Source: Pseudomonas parafulva (GTDB lineage Bacteria; Pseudomonadota; Gammaproteobacteria; Pseudomonadales; Pseudomonadaceae). Taken from it: a stretch of 64,000 bases of DNA. Shown one piece after another: positions 35,253-48,033 of the stretch (position 1 is its first letter; every line of letters starts with the position of its first letter). A program made the translations under genes and the position numbers. The stretch is taken from contig NZ_CP009747.1 of assembly GCF_000800255.1 (NCBI RefSeq), forward strand, positions 992,001 to 1,056,000, written 5' to 3'. Below the pieces are notes generated by a model. That model searched no databases, had not been told where the DNA came from, and worked only from the letters and a program-made list of their open reading frames with translations.

Positions 35253-36584
35253 TCAGTGGGGGATGGACCGTCCGGTCATTTCGCCAGCCATTTCACTGGC
35301 GTAGCTGTCGGTCATGCCGGCGATGAAGTCGATCATCCGCAAGAACGCATTGTGCAGCGAGCCGTGCGGATCCGGTGCGTGATTACCGATCAGGTCCAGT
35401 ACGCGTCGGCTCTTGAACGATGGCGTACGACCGCCGTGTTGTTCCAGTGCGGCGCCGCAGAAGGCGTTCAGCAGGATTTCCAGCGTGGTGTAGGCACCGA
35501 TCTCGTGAAGGGTCTTGCGCTTGTCCTGGAAAATTTTCTTGCGGGCGATTTCCTTGGCCTGGAGCACGCAGTGTTTGGCCGGACCATGCATGTGCTCGAC
35601 CAGATCGCCACTGAGCACGCCGGCGAGCAGGGCCGGTTGCTGTTCGACGAATGCCTGGGCTGCGGCATTGGTCAGATGTTCGATGGCCTTGCCGCGCAGG
35701 ATAGCCAGCTTGCGCCGTCGTGAATCGTCGGGTCCCAACTGGCGATAAGTGTCCGGTAGGTCGTCACCCACCAGGTCCAGCAGCAGCGCCTCCACTTCCG
35801 CGTATTGCAGCAGCTCCATCTCCACGCCGTCTTCCAGATCGATCAGGGCATAGCAGATGTCGTCCGCCGCCTCCATCAGATACACCAAGGGATGACGCGC
35901 CCAGCGCTGCTCTTCCAGTTGCGGCAGGCCGAGTTTCTGGGTGATCTGCTGCAGGAGCGGCAATTCGCTCTGGTAGCAACCGAACTTGTGTTTCTTGTAC
36001 CCGAGTGCATCGGCGTGTCGAGCGCTCCAGGGGTACTTCAGGTAGGTGCCTAGGGTGGCATAGGTAAGCCGGGTGCCGCCGTCGAACTGATGGTATTCCA
36101 ATTGCGTGAGTACGCGAAAACCTTGGGCGTTGCCTTCGAAATTGAGAAAGTCGGCGCGCTGATCGTCGTTCATGTCATCCAGCCAGCCGCGCCCGGCAGC
36201 TTGCTGGAACCAGTGGCGGATCGCATCTTCACCGGAGTGGCCGAAGGGCGGATTGCCAATGTCGTGGGCCAGGCAGGCCGACTGCACGATCATGCCCAGG
36301 TCGCTGGGGTCGCACCATTCGGGCAATGCCTCGCGCAGGGTCTGGCCGACCCGCATCGCGAGCGAGCGGCCGACGCAACTGACTTCCAGTGAGTGGGTCA
36401 GGCGGGTATGGATATGGTCGTTGCTGGACACCGGATGAACCTGAGTCTTGCGGCCCAGGCGGCGGAAGGCGCCGGAGAAGATGATGCGGTCGTGATCTTT
36501 GTGAAACGGGCTACGCCCGAGTTCCTCGGGGCTGTACAGGGCCTTGCCGAGGCGTTCGCGGTTGAGCAGGGTGTGCCAGTCCAA
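35253..36584 (-). CDS. dgt: dGTP triphosphohydrolase-like HD protein
   Basis: 443 residues from TTG 36584. GGAG lies 8 bases upstream and translation then begins [13 protein letters not shown] as in relatives; a longer frame starts at 36641. It hydrolyses dGTP (or other dNTPs) to nucleoside plus triphosphate. HD-domain metal residues are visible in [15 protein letters not shown] and [21 protein letters not shown], with the later Asp in [19 protein letters not shown] perfect GGCGCGAGG/CCTCGCGCC hairpin lies just past the stop (35221-35244). Confidence 0.88.
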   Translation of the reverse strand: MDWHTLLNRERLGKALYSPEELGRSPFHKDHDRIIFSGAFRRLGRKTQVHPVSSNDHIHTRLTHSLEVSCVGRSLAMRVGQTLREALPEWCDPSDLGMIVQSACLAHDIGNPPFGHSGEDAIRHWFQQAAGRGWLDDMNDDQRADFLNFEGNAQGFRVLTQLEYHQFDGGTRLTYATLGTYLKYPWSARHADALGYKKHKFGCYQSELPLLQQITQKLGLPQLEEQRWARHPLVYLMEAADDICYALIDLEDGVEMELLQYAEVEALLLDLVGDDLPDTYRQLGPDDSRRRKLAILRGKAIEHLTNAAAQAFVEQQPALLAGVLSGDLVEHMHGPAKHCVLQAKEIARKKIFQDKRKTLHEIGAYTTLEILLNAFCGAALEQHGGRTPSFKSRRVLDLIGNHAPDPHGSLHNAFLRMIDFIAGMTDSYASEMAGEMTGRSIPH

Positions 36585-36658
36585 GGCGTGATCTCCGTCA
36601 GGGGGTGGCCATAGCTTCCCGATTAGCAGGCGCCCGCGCAAGCGTCGGGCGCCGGGCT

Positions 36659-36988
36659 TCAGCCGCGACGACCGTTCTTCAGGTACAGGCGCACCAGCGG
36701 CGCCAGGCTGCCGCCCAGACGCAGCAGGCGTGCCAGCGTACCGTTACGCACGCCTTTACCGGTCAGAAAGCCCATCGCGACGACGGCGCCAATGCCCCAG
36801 AGCGGCGCGTGCTTGATGCCGAGTCCGTCCTGAACCGAAGCGCCCATGCCACGCAGGCGTCGGACCGGTTCGAGCAGCTGCCCGGATTCGTGGCGAATTT
36901 CCTGGCGATGCATTTCCATGCGCAGACGCAGCAAGGCCTTGCGCAGTTCGCGCGGGTTACGGCTGGTGGGCAGTTCAGGCAGGCTCAT
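36659..36988 (-). CDS. Small membrane protein, third gene of a YqjD/YqjE-type operon
   Basis: 109 residues: a basic helical N-terminal half ([20 protein letters not shown]), then a hydrophobic stretch ([17 protein letters not shown]). The start overlaps the stop of the gene before it (ATGA), implying translational coupling. The position matches YqjK-like proteins that accompany YqjD and YqjE. Function unknown. Confidence 0.75.
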   Translation of the reverse strand: MSLPELPTSRNPRELRKALLRLRMEMHRQEIRHESGQLLEPVRRLRGMGASVQDGLGIKHAPLWGIGAVVAMGFLTGKGVRNGTLARLLRLGGSLAPLVRLYLKNGRRG

Positions 36989-37359
36989 GGCAACAGGCGC
37001 TCCCGGTCCTTGGCAAGTTCTTCGAGGGTGCTGTGGAACGGTGAAGACTCATCGAATACTGCCGCTTTCAGACGCACGCCACAGAACACTGCGGCAAGGC
37101 CGTAGAACACGCAGAGGCCGATGATACCGGCCAGCCGATAGCTGTCCCACAGCAGCACGAGCAACAGCCCCGAGAGTGCGGTCAGCAACAGCAGTGCGAA
37201 CACCAGTGCCAGGCCCGCGAACAGCAGCAGACGCAGCGTACGACCCTTTTGCTCCTGCAACTCGATGCCGAACAGTTCGATATGACTGTGCAGCAGGCCC
37301 AGTATGGCCGCGCCGAGGCGTCTGCCGGTGGCGCCGGTGCCGATGGCGTCGTTGTCCAT
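36985..37359 (-). CDS. Phage-holin-like/YqjE family inner-membrane protein
   Basis: 124 residues with a pair of long hydrophobic segments (LRLLLFAGLALVFALLLLTALSGLLLVLLW and LAGIIGLCVFYGLAAVFCGV), matching the DUF1469/YqjE pattern. GAGGAGG lies 5 bases before the ATG. It is 9 bases after the YqjD-like gene, and its stop overlaps the next start. Membrane-associated; role unknown, perhaps in stress adaptation. Confidence 0.82.
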   Translation of the reverse strand: MDNDAIGTGATGRRLGAAILGLLHSHIELFGIELQEQKGRTLRLLLFAGLALVFALLLLTALSGLLLVLLWDSYRLAGIIGLCVFYGLAAVFCGVRLKAAVFDESSPFHSTLEELAKDRERLLP

Positions 37360-37368
37360 GCGTCCTCC

Positions 37369-37683
37369 TCAGCGGCGGCTGGCAAGCAGGCCGATCAGCA
37401 GGCCGACACCCGCTGCGATGCCGATGGCCTGCCAAGGATTTTCCTGCACGTATTCTTCGGCAGTCCCCAGAGCGGCCTGGCCGCGCTCGCGCACCGATTC
37501 CTGGGTTTCCTGCAAGCTGTCACGGGCCTGCTGCAGGCGTTCGTGGATCTGGCCGCGCAGTTCGTCAGCCTGATCGCCGGCCAGGTTAGCGGTGTCGGCG
37601 AGCAGTTTCTCGGTGTCGCGCACCAGTGCTTGGAAGTCAGCCATCAAGATGTCTTGTGCAGTCTTTGCCGATTTGCTGGCCAT
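37369..37683 (-). CDS. ElaB/YqjD family (DUF883) membrane-anchored ribosome-binding protein
   Basis: 104 residues: a long amphipathic helical region rich in Ala, Glu, Gln and Arg (DELRGQIHERLQQARDSLQETQESVRERGQ), then the family's C-terminal anchor NPWQAIGIAAGVGLLIGLLASRR. YqjD/ElaB proteins tether ribosomes to the inner membrane in stationary phase in E. coli. It is first in a three-gene operon and has a strong GGGAGAGG ribosome binding site. Confidence 0.88.
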   Translation of the reverse strand: MASKSAKTAQDILMADFQALVRDTEKLLADTANLAGDQADELRGQIHERLQQARDSLQETQESVRERGQAALGTAEEYVQENPWQAIGIAAGVGLLIGLLASRR

Positions 37684-37880
37684 GGGCCTCTCCCTGTTGA
37701 TGTCTGTGGGTCTTTCGAGTGATGAGTGTGGCCGAAGGTTCAGCCGCTGTCGTCGCTGCGCCCCTTTGCGCGCAGCGCCAATGGGTTGGCACCCGCACAG
37801 GCGAGGACTGCTGGGCAGATGCAGCGCGCGACCAACGGGCCTAGAATAGCTTTCTTTTCACCACGCCCGGGAACTGGACC

Positions 37881-38117
37881 ATGCTGCCTGAATGCCAATT
37901 GCTCGGCACCTTGGGGTGCCATCTGTGCGAAGTGGCCGAAGCGGTGCTCATGCCGTTCGTCGAGCACGGGCTGCTGGTGGAGTTGGTGGACATCGCCGAT
38001 GACCCAGCGCTGTTTGAGCAATACGGGCTGGTCATTCCGTTGTTGCGGCGTTGTGACAGCGGTGCCGAATTGCTCTGGCCGTTCGAAGCTGAGCAGGTCG
38101 TCGCGTTTCTACGCTGA
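37881..38117 (+). CDS. Glutaredoxin-family protein
   Basis: 78 residues with the redox motif C-H-L-C in LLGTLGCHLCEVAEAVL, and the cis-Pro of the thioredoxin fold in YGLVIPLLRR. It resembles the short YtxJ/DUF836-type glutaredoxins of Pseudomonas. It starts 197 bases from the divergent YqjD operon and ends 121 bases before the LexA-box gene. Redox partner unknown. Confidence 0.82.
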   Translation: MLPECQLLGTLGCHLCEVAEAVLMPFVEHGLLVELVDIADDPALFEQYGLVIPLLRRCDSGAELLWPFEAEQVVAFLR

Positions 38118-38179
38118 CCGCCTTTGTGGTCGCCCGCGAGTGCCGTCCATCGGAGAAGGCGAGGGCGGCCTTGGGTGAA

Positions 38180-38222
38180 TTGACGGGACGGTGCAGGGTT
38201 CGTATGCTGTATAAATATACAG
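38180..38222 (+). promoter_or_regulatory. Sigma-70 promoter with a perfect LexA (SOS) box
   Basis: -35 TTGACG (38180-38185), 17-base spacer, -10 TATGCT (38203-38208). Overlapping the -10 is CTGTATAAATATACAG at 38207-38222, an exact match to the LexA consensus CTG-TATAAATATA-CAG for gamma-proteobacteria. The ATG of the next gene is 17 bases downstream of the box. Confidence 0.88.
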
Positions 38223-38238
38223 TATCCGGGATAAGGTC

Positions 38239-38547
38239 ATGCATAACGTCGAGCAACTGAAGTACAGCGTCAATCGCATGTCTCCCGACACCGTCTGCGA
38301 TGCCGTGCTCGAACTGCGCATGGAAGGCGTGGTCACCGACGATCGCACGCCGTTCGGCAAGGTGCATTTCAACACCTGTTTCGCTGAAATCGAGGCGCTT
38401 TTTCAGCGCGCTGGTTTCCACCGGCCGTTGGATGTGGTGGGCTACGAAGGCATGGTTTATGCCCTCTACGACGCCGGGCGCTGGGAAGCCGTGCAGGTGT
38501 TGCGTTGGCTCAAGTCGCGTTGCGAACTGGCCCACGAAGCTGGTTGA
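38239..38547 (+). CDS. SOS-regulated conserved hypothetical protein
   Basis: 102 residues with no signal peptide or membrane segment. The sequence (SPDTVCDAVLELRMEGVV; later YEGMVYALYDAGRWEAVQVLRWLKSRCELA) suggests a compact alpha/beta protein; no domain is recognised. AAGG lies close upstream of the ATG. The perfect LexA box over its promoter shows that it is induced by DNA damage. The pseudouridine synthase gene begins 49 bases after its stop and could be read from the same transcript. It is not SulA, YebG, RecX or ImuA by sequence. Confidence 0.8.
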   Translation: MHNVEQLKYSVNRMSPDTVCDAVLELRMEGVVTDDRTPFGKVHFNTCFAEIEALFQRAGFHRPLDVVGYEGMVYALYDAGRWEAVQVLRWLKSRCELAHEAG

Positions 38548-38596
38548 TCATGTGGCCATTGGCGATAATGCCTGCCCCCTGACTGCCGAGTACGCC

Positions 38597-39481
38597 ATGT
38601 CCACCCCGTTCGACCCTGCACGTCAGCAAGCCAGCACGGTTTGCCTTCCTCCTGGGCGTTGGGCCACCGTGCTCGACTGTCTCTGCGATCACTTCAAGGC
38701 GATCGCCCGCGAGCAGTGGCTCGATCGCTTCGCCCGTGGCCGTGTACTCGATGCCAACGGTCAGCCTGTCGCTGCCGATCTGCCTTACCGCCGTGGCTTG
38801 CGCCTGCATTACTTTCGTGAAGTGCCTAACGAGCGCCCCATCCCGTTTCAGGAAACCCTCCTGCATTGCGACGAGCATCTGGTGGTGGCCGACAAGCCGC
38901 ATTTCCTGCCAGTCACCCCCACCGGCGAGTATGTCGAGCAGACCTTGCTGCGTCGCCTGATCCGCCGTCTGGACAATCCGCACCTGGTGCCCTTGCACCG
39001 TATCGATCGACACACGGCAGGGCTGGTGCTGTTTTCGGCCAACCCGCAGTCGCGCACTGCGTATCAGCAGTTGTTCCCACAGCGCCGCATCGAGAAGCGC
39101 TATCAGGCCATCGCCGCTCCTCTGCCGCAGCGCAGCTTTCCCTTGGTGCATCGCAGCCGTCTCGAGCATGGTCAGCCGTTTTTTCGCATGCAGGAAGTGC
39201 CGGGTGTGGCGAATAGCGAGACCCTGGCCGAGGTGTTGAAGCGTGACGCAGAGCGTTGGCTGTATAGCTTGTCGCCGGTCACCGGCAAGACCCACCAACT
39301 GCGGGTGCATATGGCCGCGTTGGGAGCGGCGATCTGCAACGATCCGTTCTATCCCGATCTGCAGCCGGACGTCGACGACTACCAGAAACCCTTGCAGTTG
39401 CTGGCCCACAGCCTTCGCTTCGAAGACCCACTGAGCGGAGAGGCGCGCGAGTTTGAGAGTCGTCTGACCCTGGCCTGGTGA
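38597..39481 (+). CDS. RluA-family pseudouridine synthase
   Basis: 294 residues from ATG 38597; the open frame extends further up but overlaps the previous gene. Catalytic motif HRIDRHTAGLVLFSANP carries the essential Asp; the second conserved block is SPVTGKTHQLRVHMAALGAAICNDPFYP. It isomerises uridine to pseudouridine in rRNA or tRNA; the exact site is not predictable. It is convergent with aer. Confidence 0.88.
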   Translation: MSTPFDPARQQASTVCLPPGRWATVLDCLCDHFKAIAREQWLDRFARGRVLDANGQPVAADLPYRRGLRLHYFREVPNERPIPFQETLLHCDEHLVVADKPHFLPVTPTGEYVEQTLLRRLIRRLDNPHLVPLHRIDRHTAGLVLFSANPQSRTAYQQLFPQRRIEKRYQAIAAPLPQRSFPLVHRSRLEHGQPFFRMQEVPGVANSETLAEVLKRDAERWLYSLSPVTGKTHQLRVHMAALGAAICNDPFYPDLQPDVDDYQKPLQLLAHSLRFEDPLSGEAREFESRLTLAW

Positions 39482-39486
39482 TCAGG

Positions 39487-39521
39487 CATGGGCCAGGGCG
39501 ACCAGCTCGCCCTGGCCCATG
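39487..39521. terminator. Long perfect hairpin between convergent genes (pseudouridine synthase / aer)
   Basis: CATGGGCCAGGGCGA at 39487-39501 is the exact reverse complement of 39507-39521, with a 5-base loop: a 15-bp stem. No T run follows on either side, but the position between two stop codons fits a bidirectional transcription end. Confidence 0.75.
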
Positions 39522-39527
39522 GCCGGT

Positions 39528-41093
39528 TCAGCGGTTGAAGCGCTCCACCAGCGAGTACTGGGTACCTGCCGTGCTGGTCAGTTCCTCGCTGAGCGATGCC
39601 GAATGCTGGGCCTGTTCGGCGGTCTGGTCGGCCAGGTCGGCGATGGTGCTGATGTTGCGACTGATCTCCTCGGCCACCGCCGATTGCTCTTCGGTGGCCG
39701 CCGCGATCTGGGTCGCCATATCGGTGATATTGGCCACCGCCTCGCTGATGCCCACCAGCGCCTGATCGGCCTGCAGCACGCGTTCGACCCCTTCTTCGGC
39801 CTGGCGATGGCCGGTCTCCATGGTCTGCACCGCATTGCTGGCGGTTTGTTGCAGCTTGGCGATCAAGCCATGGATCTGCCCGGTGGATTCGGCGGTACGC
39901 TGCGCCAACTGACGGACCTCGTCAGCCACCACGGCGAAGCCGCGACCCATTTCTCCTGCCCGCGCCGCTTCGATGGCCGCGTTGAGTGCCAGCAGGTTGG
40001 TCTGGTCGGCGATACCTTTGATCACGTCCACCACGCCGCCGATTTCGTCACTGTCCTTGGCTAGTTGGGTAACGGTCTGACCCGTTTCGCCGACGGCTAC
40101 CGACAGGCGCTGGATGGCGTCGCGGGTTTCTCCGGCGATCTGCCGACCTTCGCTGGTCAGGCGGTTGGCTTGCTGGGTAGCGTCGGCCGCACGTTGCACG
40201 TGGGTCGCCACTTCCTGGGTGGTGGCCGCCATCTGGTTGACGGCAGCCGCGACCTGCTCGGTCTCTACCCGCTGGCGCTCCAGGCCCGACGAGCTCTTGT
40301 GCGCCAGTTGATCGGACTGTCGGGCCTGCTCGCTGAGGTGCTCGGCGCTGTCCTGAAGGCGGGTCAGGCACGTCTTCAGGCGCGATTCCTGACTGAGCAT
40401 GGCCATTTCCAAACGTGCCTGAACGCCCCGGCTATCGGTATACATCTGGGCGATCAGCGGATCGGAGGTGGTCTGCTCGGCCAGGCGCAACAGGCGCTTG
40501 AGGCCCCGTTGCTGCCAGCTCAGTCCGAGCAGGCCCAATGGCACGGAAACCGCCGCAGCCAGTGCGAAGCCCCAGGAATGGCCGAACCAGTTGCCGATCA
40601 GGAAGCCGATCTGGCTGATGAGGATGAATGGCACCCAGTCCTGCAGCACCGGCAGCCATTTGTCGCGGCGCGGTATTGCCGTCTTGCCTTGGTTGATGCG
40701 CTGGTAAAGTGCCTCGGCCCTGCGGATCTGTTCGGCACTGGGCTTGACCCGCACCGACTCGAAACCGACCACCTGGTCGTTGTCGAAGATCGGCGTAACG
40801 TAGGCATTGACCCAATAATGGTCGCCGGACTTGCAGCGGTTCTTAACGATCCCCATCCAAGGCTGCCCTTGCTTGAGGGTCTGCCACATATGGGCGAAGA
40901 CTGCTGCTGGGACATCCGGGTGGCGCACCAGATTGTGCGGCGCGCCCATCAATTCCTCGCGCGAAAAACCACTGATCTCGATGAAAGCATCGTTACAGTA
41001 GGTAATCACGCCCTTGGCGTTGGTGGTGGAAATCAACCGCTGCTGAGCAGGGAAAGTCCGTTCTCTCTGTGTAATCGGCTGGTTGTTGCGCAT
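39528..41093 (-). CDS. aer: Aerotaxis-type chemoreceptor (Aer)
   Basis: 521 residues from ATG 41093, the usual length of P. putida Aer proteins; a TTG ten codons earlier is less likely. The N-terminal PAS domain that binds FAD in Aer is clear ([56 protein letters not shown]). Two hydrophobic segments (about 165-205) anchor it to the membrane. The cytoplasmic signalling hairpin carries [22 protein letters not shown]. It signals redox or energy state to CheA via CheW. No chemotaxis genes are nearby. Confidence 0.92.
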   Translation of the reverse strand: MRNNQPITQRERTFPAQQRLISTTNAKGVITYCNDAFIEISGFSREELMGAPHNLVRHPDVPAAVFAHMWQTLKQGQPWMGIVKNRCKSGDHYWVNAYVTPIFDNDQVVGFESVRVKPSAEQIRRAEALYQRINQGKTAIPRRDKWLPVLQDWVPFILISQIGFLIGNWFGHSWGFALAAAVSVPLGLLGLSWQQRGLKRLLRLAEQTTSDPLIAQMYTDSRGVQARLEMAMLSQESRLKTCLTRLQDSAEHLSEQARQSDQLAHKSSSGLERQRVETEQVAAAVNQMAATTQEVATHVQRAADATQQANRLTSEGRQIAGETRDAIQRLSVAVGETGQTVTQLAKDSDEIGGVVDVIKGIADQTNLLALNAAIEAARAGEMGRGFAVVADEVRQLAQRTAESTGQIHGLIAKLQQTASNAVQTMETGHRQAEEGVERVLQADQALVGISEAVANITDMATQIAAATEEQSAVAEEISRNISTIADLADQTAEQAQHSASLSEELTSTAGTQYSLVERFNR

Positions 41094-41260
41094 GGGTTGC
41101 TCGATCCGCGTGGCTTTCCCCAAGTATCGGCACGTCAGGGAATTTATTGAGCCGATATTTGTCCCGCTTGATCCAGAGCAAAGAGTCAGCGTCCGCTATC
41201 GGTTACGGAAGGCGGATTTTAGCGGGAATTAGCGGCATGATTACATTTTTTAGGCGGTTT

Positions 41261-41278
41261 TGTGACGGATTGGTCACA
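41261..41278. promoter_or_regulatory. Palindrome TGTGAC-N6-GTCACA upstream of aer
   Basis: A perfect 6+6 inverted repeat about 170 bases upstream of the aer start. It resembles a CRP/Vfr site, but the TGTGA...TCACA spacing is 8 instead of 6, so the regulator is uncertain. Confidence 0.4.
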
Positions 41279-41306
41279 GGTGTCATTGGCTGACTTGTAG
41301 GATGAT

Positions 41307-41347
41307 CTGTGCAGAAGCGGCGTTTGTAACTGGCCGCCTCTGCACAG
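41307..41347. terminator. Hairpin downstream of acnA
   Basis: CTGTGCAGAAGCGGC (41307-41321) pairs with GCCGCCTCTGCACAG (41333-41347) at 14 of 15 positions. It lies 20 bases past the acnA stop. It lacks a T tract. Confidence 0.6.
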
Positions 41348-41366
41348 TGTGTTCACCCGATCTGAC

Positions 41367-44108
<2,742 letters not shown>

Positions 44109-44322
44109 TGCCAACTCCTTCTGCGCCGGTGCCCGGCACTCGTCGATGCCGGTGTCACCGCTCTGTGTCGGCCCGCACGGCACGGGCCTGGCTGATCGAT
44201 CAGGGTAGACCGCTTTGGCGGTACTGACCCTGTTCTGGACCTGCGGGGCATGTCGCAGGTTCCGAACTTCCTTTATCATTCGCCGCCCTGGCGCTGTCTG
44301 CGCCAGTGATGTGGAGTGAGAG

Positions 44323-45387
44323 ATGACTACCCTGTTCATGCATTGCCGCCCCGGCTTCGAGGGCGAAGTCTGCGCCGAAATCAGCGAGCATGCCGCACGC
44401 CTGGGCGTTGCCGGCTACGCCAAGGGCAAGCCGCATAGCGCCAGCGCCGAGTTCGTCTGCCTGGATGAGGGCGGCGCGGAACGGCTGATGCGTGAGCGCC
44501 GCTTCGATCGGCTGATTTTTCCGCGTCAGTGGGCGCGTGGCGACTACCTCGATCTGCCGGAAACCGACCGCATCAGCGTATTGCTGGCGCACCTGGCACA
44601 ACTGCCGGTGTGCGGCAGCCTGTGGCTGGAGGTGCTCGACAGCAACGATGGCAAAGAATTGTCGACCTTCTGCCGCAAGTTCGAAGGGCCACTGCGCAAA
44701 GCGCTGGAGAAGGCGGGCCGTTTGATTGACGATCCCACCGCGCCGCGTCTGCTGCTGACGTTCATCAGCGGTCGGCGGGTATTCGTCGGCGTGGCTGAAG
44801 CCGACAACTCGGCGCTTTGGCCCATGGGCATCCCGCGCCTGAAGTTCCCGCGCGAGGCGCCGAGCCGCTCGACGCTCAAGCTCGAAGAAGCCTGGCATCA
44901 GTTCATCCCGCGCGAGCAGTGGGAGCAGCGCCTGAACGACGACATGACCGGGGTCGATCTCGGCGCGTCGCCAGGCGGCTGGACCTACCAACTGGTCAAG
45001 CGCGGCATGCTGGTCACCGCCATCGACAACGGCCCCATGGCCGAGAGCCTGATGGACACGGGTCTGGTGCAGCACCTGATGGCCGACGGCTTCACCTGGA
45101 AGCCCCGGCAGACCGTGGACTGGATGGTCTGCGACATCGTCGAGAAGCCGGCGCGTACCGCCTCGCTGATCGAAACCTGGCTGGGCGAGGGCCTGTGCCG
45201 CGAAGCGGTGGTCAACCTCAAGCTGCCGATGAAGCAGCGGTACGCCGAGGTGCACAAGCTGCTCGAACGTCTGGAGGCGGCGTTCAAGGCGCGCAAGATC
45301 AAGGTGTCGATCGCCTGCAAGCAGCTCTACCACGACCGCGAGGAAGTGACTTGCCACCTGCGCAGGCTCGACCTGAAGCCGCGCTGA
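44323..45387 (+). CDS. rlmM: 23S rRNA 2'-O-ribose C2498 methyltransferase (RlmM)
   Basis: 354 residues. N-terminal THUMP-like region, then a FtsJ/RrmJ-type methyltransferase with the SAM motif [19 protein letters not shown] and catalytic lysine in [12 protein letters not shown]. Modifies C2498 of 23S rRNA. The start [20 protein letters not shown] is the family N-terminus, preceded by a GGAGTGAGAG site. tusA follows 41 bases later and may be cotranscribed. Confidence 0.95.
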   Translation: MTTLFMHCRPGFEGEVCAEISEHAARLGVAGYAKGKPHSASAEFVCLDEGGAERLMRERRFDRLIFPRQWARGDYLDLPETDRISVLLAHLAQLPVCGSLWLEVLDSNDGKELSTFCRKFEGPLRKALEKAGRLIDDPTAPRLLLTFISGRRVFVGVAEADNSALWPMGIPRLKFPREAPSRSTLKLEEAWHQFIPREQWEQRLNDDMTGVDLGASPGGWTYQLVKRGMLVTAIDNGPMAESLMDTGLVQHLMADGFTWKPRQTVDWMVCDIVEKPARTASLIETWLGEGLCREAVVNLKLPMKQRYAEVHKLLERLEAAFKARKIKVSIACKQLYHDREEVTCHLRRLDLKPR

Positions 45388-45428
45388 GCCCGTCCGGCGC
45401 GATATCCACCCCATTTGCGGAGCCCAGC

Positions 45429-45671
45429 ATGACCGACCTGACCCCAGACGCGACCCTCGATGCCACCGGCCTCAACTGCCCGGAACCGGTGATGATGTTG
45501 CACCAGCACGTGCGCAACCTGAACGCCGGCGGCTTGCTGAAGGTCATCGCCACCGATCCCTCGACCCGGCGTGACATCCCCAAGTTCTGCACCTTCCTCG
45601 GCCACGAACTGGTGCAGCAGCACGAAGAGGCCGGCACCTACCTGTACTGGATCCGCAAGAAAGCCGACTGA
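45429..45671 (+). CDS. tusA: Sulfur carrier/transfer protein TusA
   Basis: 80 residues. The persulfide-carrying cysteine is in the family motif [16 protein letters not shown]. TusA relays sulfur from IscS for tRNA thiouridine formation and other uses. GGAG lies 7 bases before the ATG. It sits between rlmM and pdxB, as in other Pseudomonas. Confidence 0.93.
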   Translation: MTDLTPDATLDATGLNCPEPVMMLHQHVRNLNAGGLLKVIATDPSTRRDIPKFCTFLGHELVQQHEEAGTYLYWIRKKAD

Positions 45672-45731
45672 CCCAGGCTGGATCGCCCGGCGTGCAGCGC
45701 CTACACTGCGCTCCCCCACAGGAGAGCGCCC

Positions 45732-46874
45732 ATGCTGATCGTTGCCGACGAAAATATCCCGCTGCTCGATGCCTTCTTCGCCGGGTTCGGTGAAATCCGC
45801 CGCTACCCAGGGCGGGCCATCGACGCGGCCTGCGTCAAGGACGCCGATGTGTTGCTGGTGCGCTCGGTGACCCGCGTCGATCGACAACTGCTCGAGGGCA
45901 GTCGGGTGCGCTTCGTCGGCACCTGCACCATCGGCACCGATCACCTGGACCTGGAGCACTTCGCCCAGGCCGGTATCCAGTGGAGCAGCGCCCCAGGCTG
46001 CAATGCCCGGGGCGTGGTGGACTATGTGCTGGGCAGCCTGTTGACGCTGGCCGAACTCGACGGCGTGGCGCTCGGCGAACGGGTCTACGGTGTGGTCGGC
46101 GCCGGCGAAGTCGGTGGCCGCCTGGTGCGGGTACTGCGGGGGCTGGGCTGGCAGGTACTGGTGTGCGATCCGCTGCGCGCGGCGTGCGAGGAGGGCGAGT
46201 TCGTCAGCCTGGAGACGGTGCTGGAGCGCTGCGATGCCATCAGCCTGCATACGCCGCTGCAACGCGACGGCGAGCACCCCACTTGGCATCTGCTCGACGC
46301 CTCCGCGCTCGCCCGCCTGCGCCCTGGCGCCTGGTTGATCAACGCCAGCCGTGGCCCGGTGGTCGACAACGCCGCCCTGCGTGCGCTGCTGCTCGAGCGT
46401 GACGACGTGCACGCGGTGCTCGACGTCTGGGAGGGCGAGCCCCAGGTCGACCTGGGGCTGGCCGAGCTGTGCACCCTGGCCACCCCGCACATCGCCGGCT
46501 ATAGCCTGGACGGCAAACAGCGCGGCACAGCGCAGGTCTATCAAGCCTTCTGCCGGGCTCAGGGCCTGCCTGAAACGGTGCGTCTGGGCGACCTGCTGCC
46601 GCCGCAGCCGCTGGCGAGCGTGGAGCTCGATGCCAGTGCCGATCCGACCTGGGCCTTGGCGACCCTGTGCCGGGCAGTCTACGACCCCCGCCGCGACGAT
46701 GCGGACTTGCGACGCAGCCTGAGCGATGACGCAGAGGCCCAACGCGCGGCCTTCGACCTGCTGCGCAAGCACTACCCGGCGCGTCGCGAGATCGAAGGGC
46801 TGCGGGTGCGGGTGCCGGAAGGGGCGCCGCGGCTGGCGCAACTGGTCAATGCGCTGGGGGCGGCACTGGTCTGA
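45732..46874 (+). CDS. pdxB: Erythronate-4-phosphate dehydrogenase
   Basis: 380 residues of the D-2-hydroxyacid dehydrogenase family; second step of the DXP-independent pyridoxal phosphate route. Features: [27 protein letters not shown]-binding [21 protein letters not shown], the catalytic Arg in [10 protein letters not shown], the Glu in VWEGEPQVD and His in [12 protein letters not shown]. The PdxB-specific C-terminal dimerisation domain is complete. A strong AGGAGAG site precedes the ATG. It is convergent with the aminotransferase gene, 9 bases apart. Confidence 0.95.
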   Translation: MLIVADENIPLLDAFFAGFGEIRRYPGRAIDAACVKDADVLLVRSVTRVDRQLLEGSRVRFVGTCTIGTDHLDLEHFAQAGIQWSSAPGCNARGVVDYVLGSLLTLAELDGVALGERVYGVVGAGEVGGRLVRVLRGLGWQVLVCDPLRAACEEGEFVSLETVLERCDAISLHTPLQRDGEHPTWHLLDASALARLRPGAWLINASRGPVVDNAALRALLLERDDVHAVLDVWEGEPQVDLGLAELCTLATPHIAGYSLDGKQRGTAQVYQAFCRAQGLPETVRLGDLLPPQPLASVELDASADPTWALATLCRAVYDPRRDDADLRRSLSDDAEAQRAAFDLLRKHYPARREIEGLRVRVPEGAPRLAQLVNALGAALV

Positions 46875-46883
46875 CGGCAGCGT

Positions 46884-47963
46884 TCAACCCTGCATCACCT
46901 GGGCAAAGGCCTGGCGAAAACGCTGCATGTCGCTTTCGCTGCCCACGCTGACCCGCATCCAGTTCGGCCAGCTTTGCCACACGCGCCCGACCAGCACCCC
47001 GTGCTCGGCCAGGCGCTCTATCACCGGCTGCGCGGCTGTGCGCAGGTCGATCATGAAGCAATTGGTCTGGCTCGCGGTGCAGCGCCAGCCGCGCTCGGTG
47101 AGCCAGGCCAGCGTGGTGTCGCGCAGGCGCGCGTTGGCGGCCTTGCGGCTGGGCACCAACTGCGCATCGTTCAAACTGGCGAGTCCGCCCAGCAAGGTCG
47201 GTGCAGCGGCCACATTCTCGCCGTCGTACACCTCCAGGCGTTGCAGCAATGGCGCTTGGCCGATCGCCAGGCCCAGGCGCGCCCCGGCCATGCCGTAAAG
47301 CTTGGAAAAGGTCTGCAAGACCAGCAACTGCGGGTAGTCGCGCACCAGGTCGATGCAGCTCGGTGCGTCGCTGAAATGGATATAGGCTTCGTCGACCACC
47401 ACGGTGGTGTTCGCCGCAGAGCGGGCCAGCAGCCGTTCGATGGACCGGCGCGGTGTGAGCGTGCCCGTGGGGTTATTGGGGTTGCACAGGTAGATCATGC
47501 CGGGCGCCGGGTCGGCGGCGAGCATGGCATCGACGTCATGTGCGTGATCCGCGTCCAACGCCATGGCGTGCACCGTCGTGCCGCGTGCTCGGGCAGCTTC
47601 CACGGGGGCCTCGTACGAAGGGTCGGCCAGCACCAGGCTGCCGCGTTGGGTGAAGGCCATCACCGCATGTTGCAGGGCCAGCTTGGAGCCGCAGAACACC
47701 TGGACCTGATCGGCTTGCAGGCCATGCTGCGAGGCGAACAGGTCGACCAATCGATACTGGGCCTTGTAGGGATAGCGCCCACAAGCGCCGATGCCCTCGG
47801 CCATCGCCTGGCGCGCCGCTGCGCTCGGACCCCAGGGGCTTTCGTTGTAATTGAGTGGCACCTGCCCGGAATCGACCGGTGCCGCCTGTGTCATGCGCAG
47901 GGCACCCAGCGCGGGTAGAGCCAGGCCGAGGCCGACCAGGGAACGACGTGACAGCTCGAACAT
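46884..47963 (-). CDS. PLP-dependent aminotransferase with a Tat signal peptide
   Basis: 359 residues from ATG 47963 (AAGGAAG upstream). The protein is of the fold-type I, histidinol-phosphate aminotransferase-like class: NYNESPWGPS at the start, IYLCNPNNPTGTL, VVVDEAYIHFSD, the PLP lysine in QTFSKLYGMAGARLG, and a C-terminal Arg in WMRVSVGSE. Unusually it starts MFELSRRSLVGLGLALPALG...AQA-like, a twin-arginine signal (SRRSLVG plus hydrophobic core), so the folded holoenzyme is probably exported to the periplasm. It is therefore unlikely to be the housekeeping HisC. It lies 70 bases downstream of the heme oxygenase gene on the same strand. Substrate unknown. Confidence 0.85.
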   Translation of the reverse strand: MFELSRRSLVGLGLALPALGALRMTQAAPVDSGQVPLNYNESPWGPSAAARQAMAEGIGACGRYPYKAQYRLVDLFASQHGLQADQVQVFCGSKLALQHAVMAFTQRGSLVLADPSYEAPVEAARARGTTVHAMALDADHAHDVDAMLAADPAPGMIYLCNPNNPTGTLTPRRSIERLLARSAANTTVVVDEAYIHFSDAPSCIDLVRDYPQLLVLQTFSKLYGMAGARLGLAIGQAPLLQRLEVYDGENVAAAPTLLGGLASLNDAQLVPSRKAANARLRDTTLAWLTERGWRCTASQTNCFMIDLRTAAQPVIERLAEHGVLVGRVWQSWPNWMRVSVGSESDMQRFRQAFAQVMQG

Positions 47964-48033
47964 GCTTCGACTTCCTTGTGCTGATGGGCTACCTGGGAAG
48001 ACGAAGCGCGAGCCGGCAAATGAATGGTGGCAA

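Noticed and set aside
41261..41278. CRP/Vfr binding site upstream of aer
   Set aside because: The TGTGA...TCACA halves are 8 bases apart rather than 6; kept only as an unassigned palindrome.
46884..47963. Housekeeping histidinol-phosphate aminotransferase (hisC)
   Set aside because: Motifs are HisC-like, but the Tat signal peptide and absence of his genes argue against a role in histidine synthesis.
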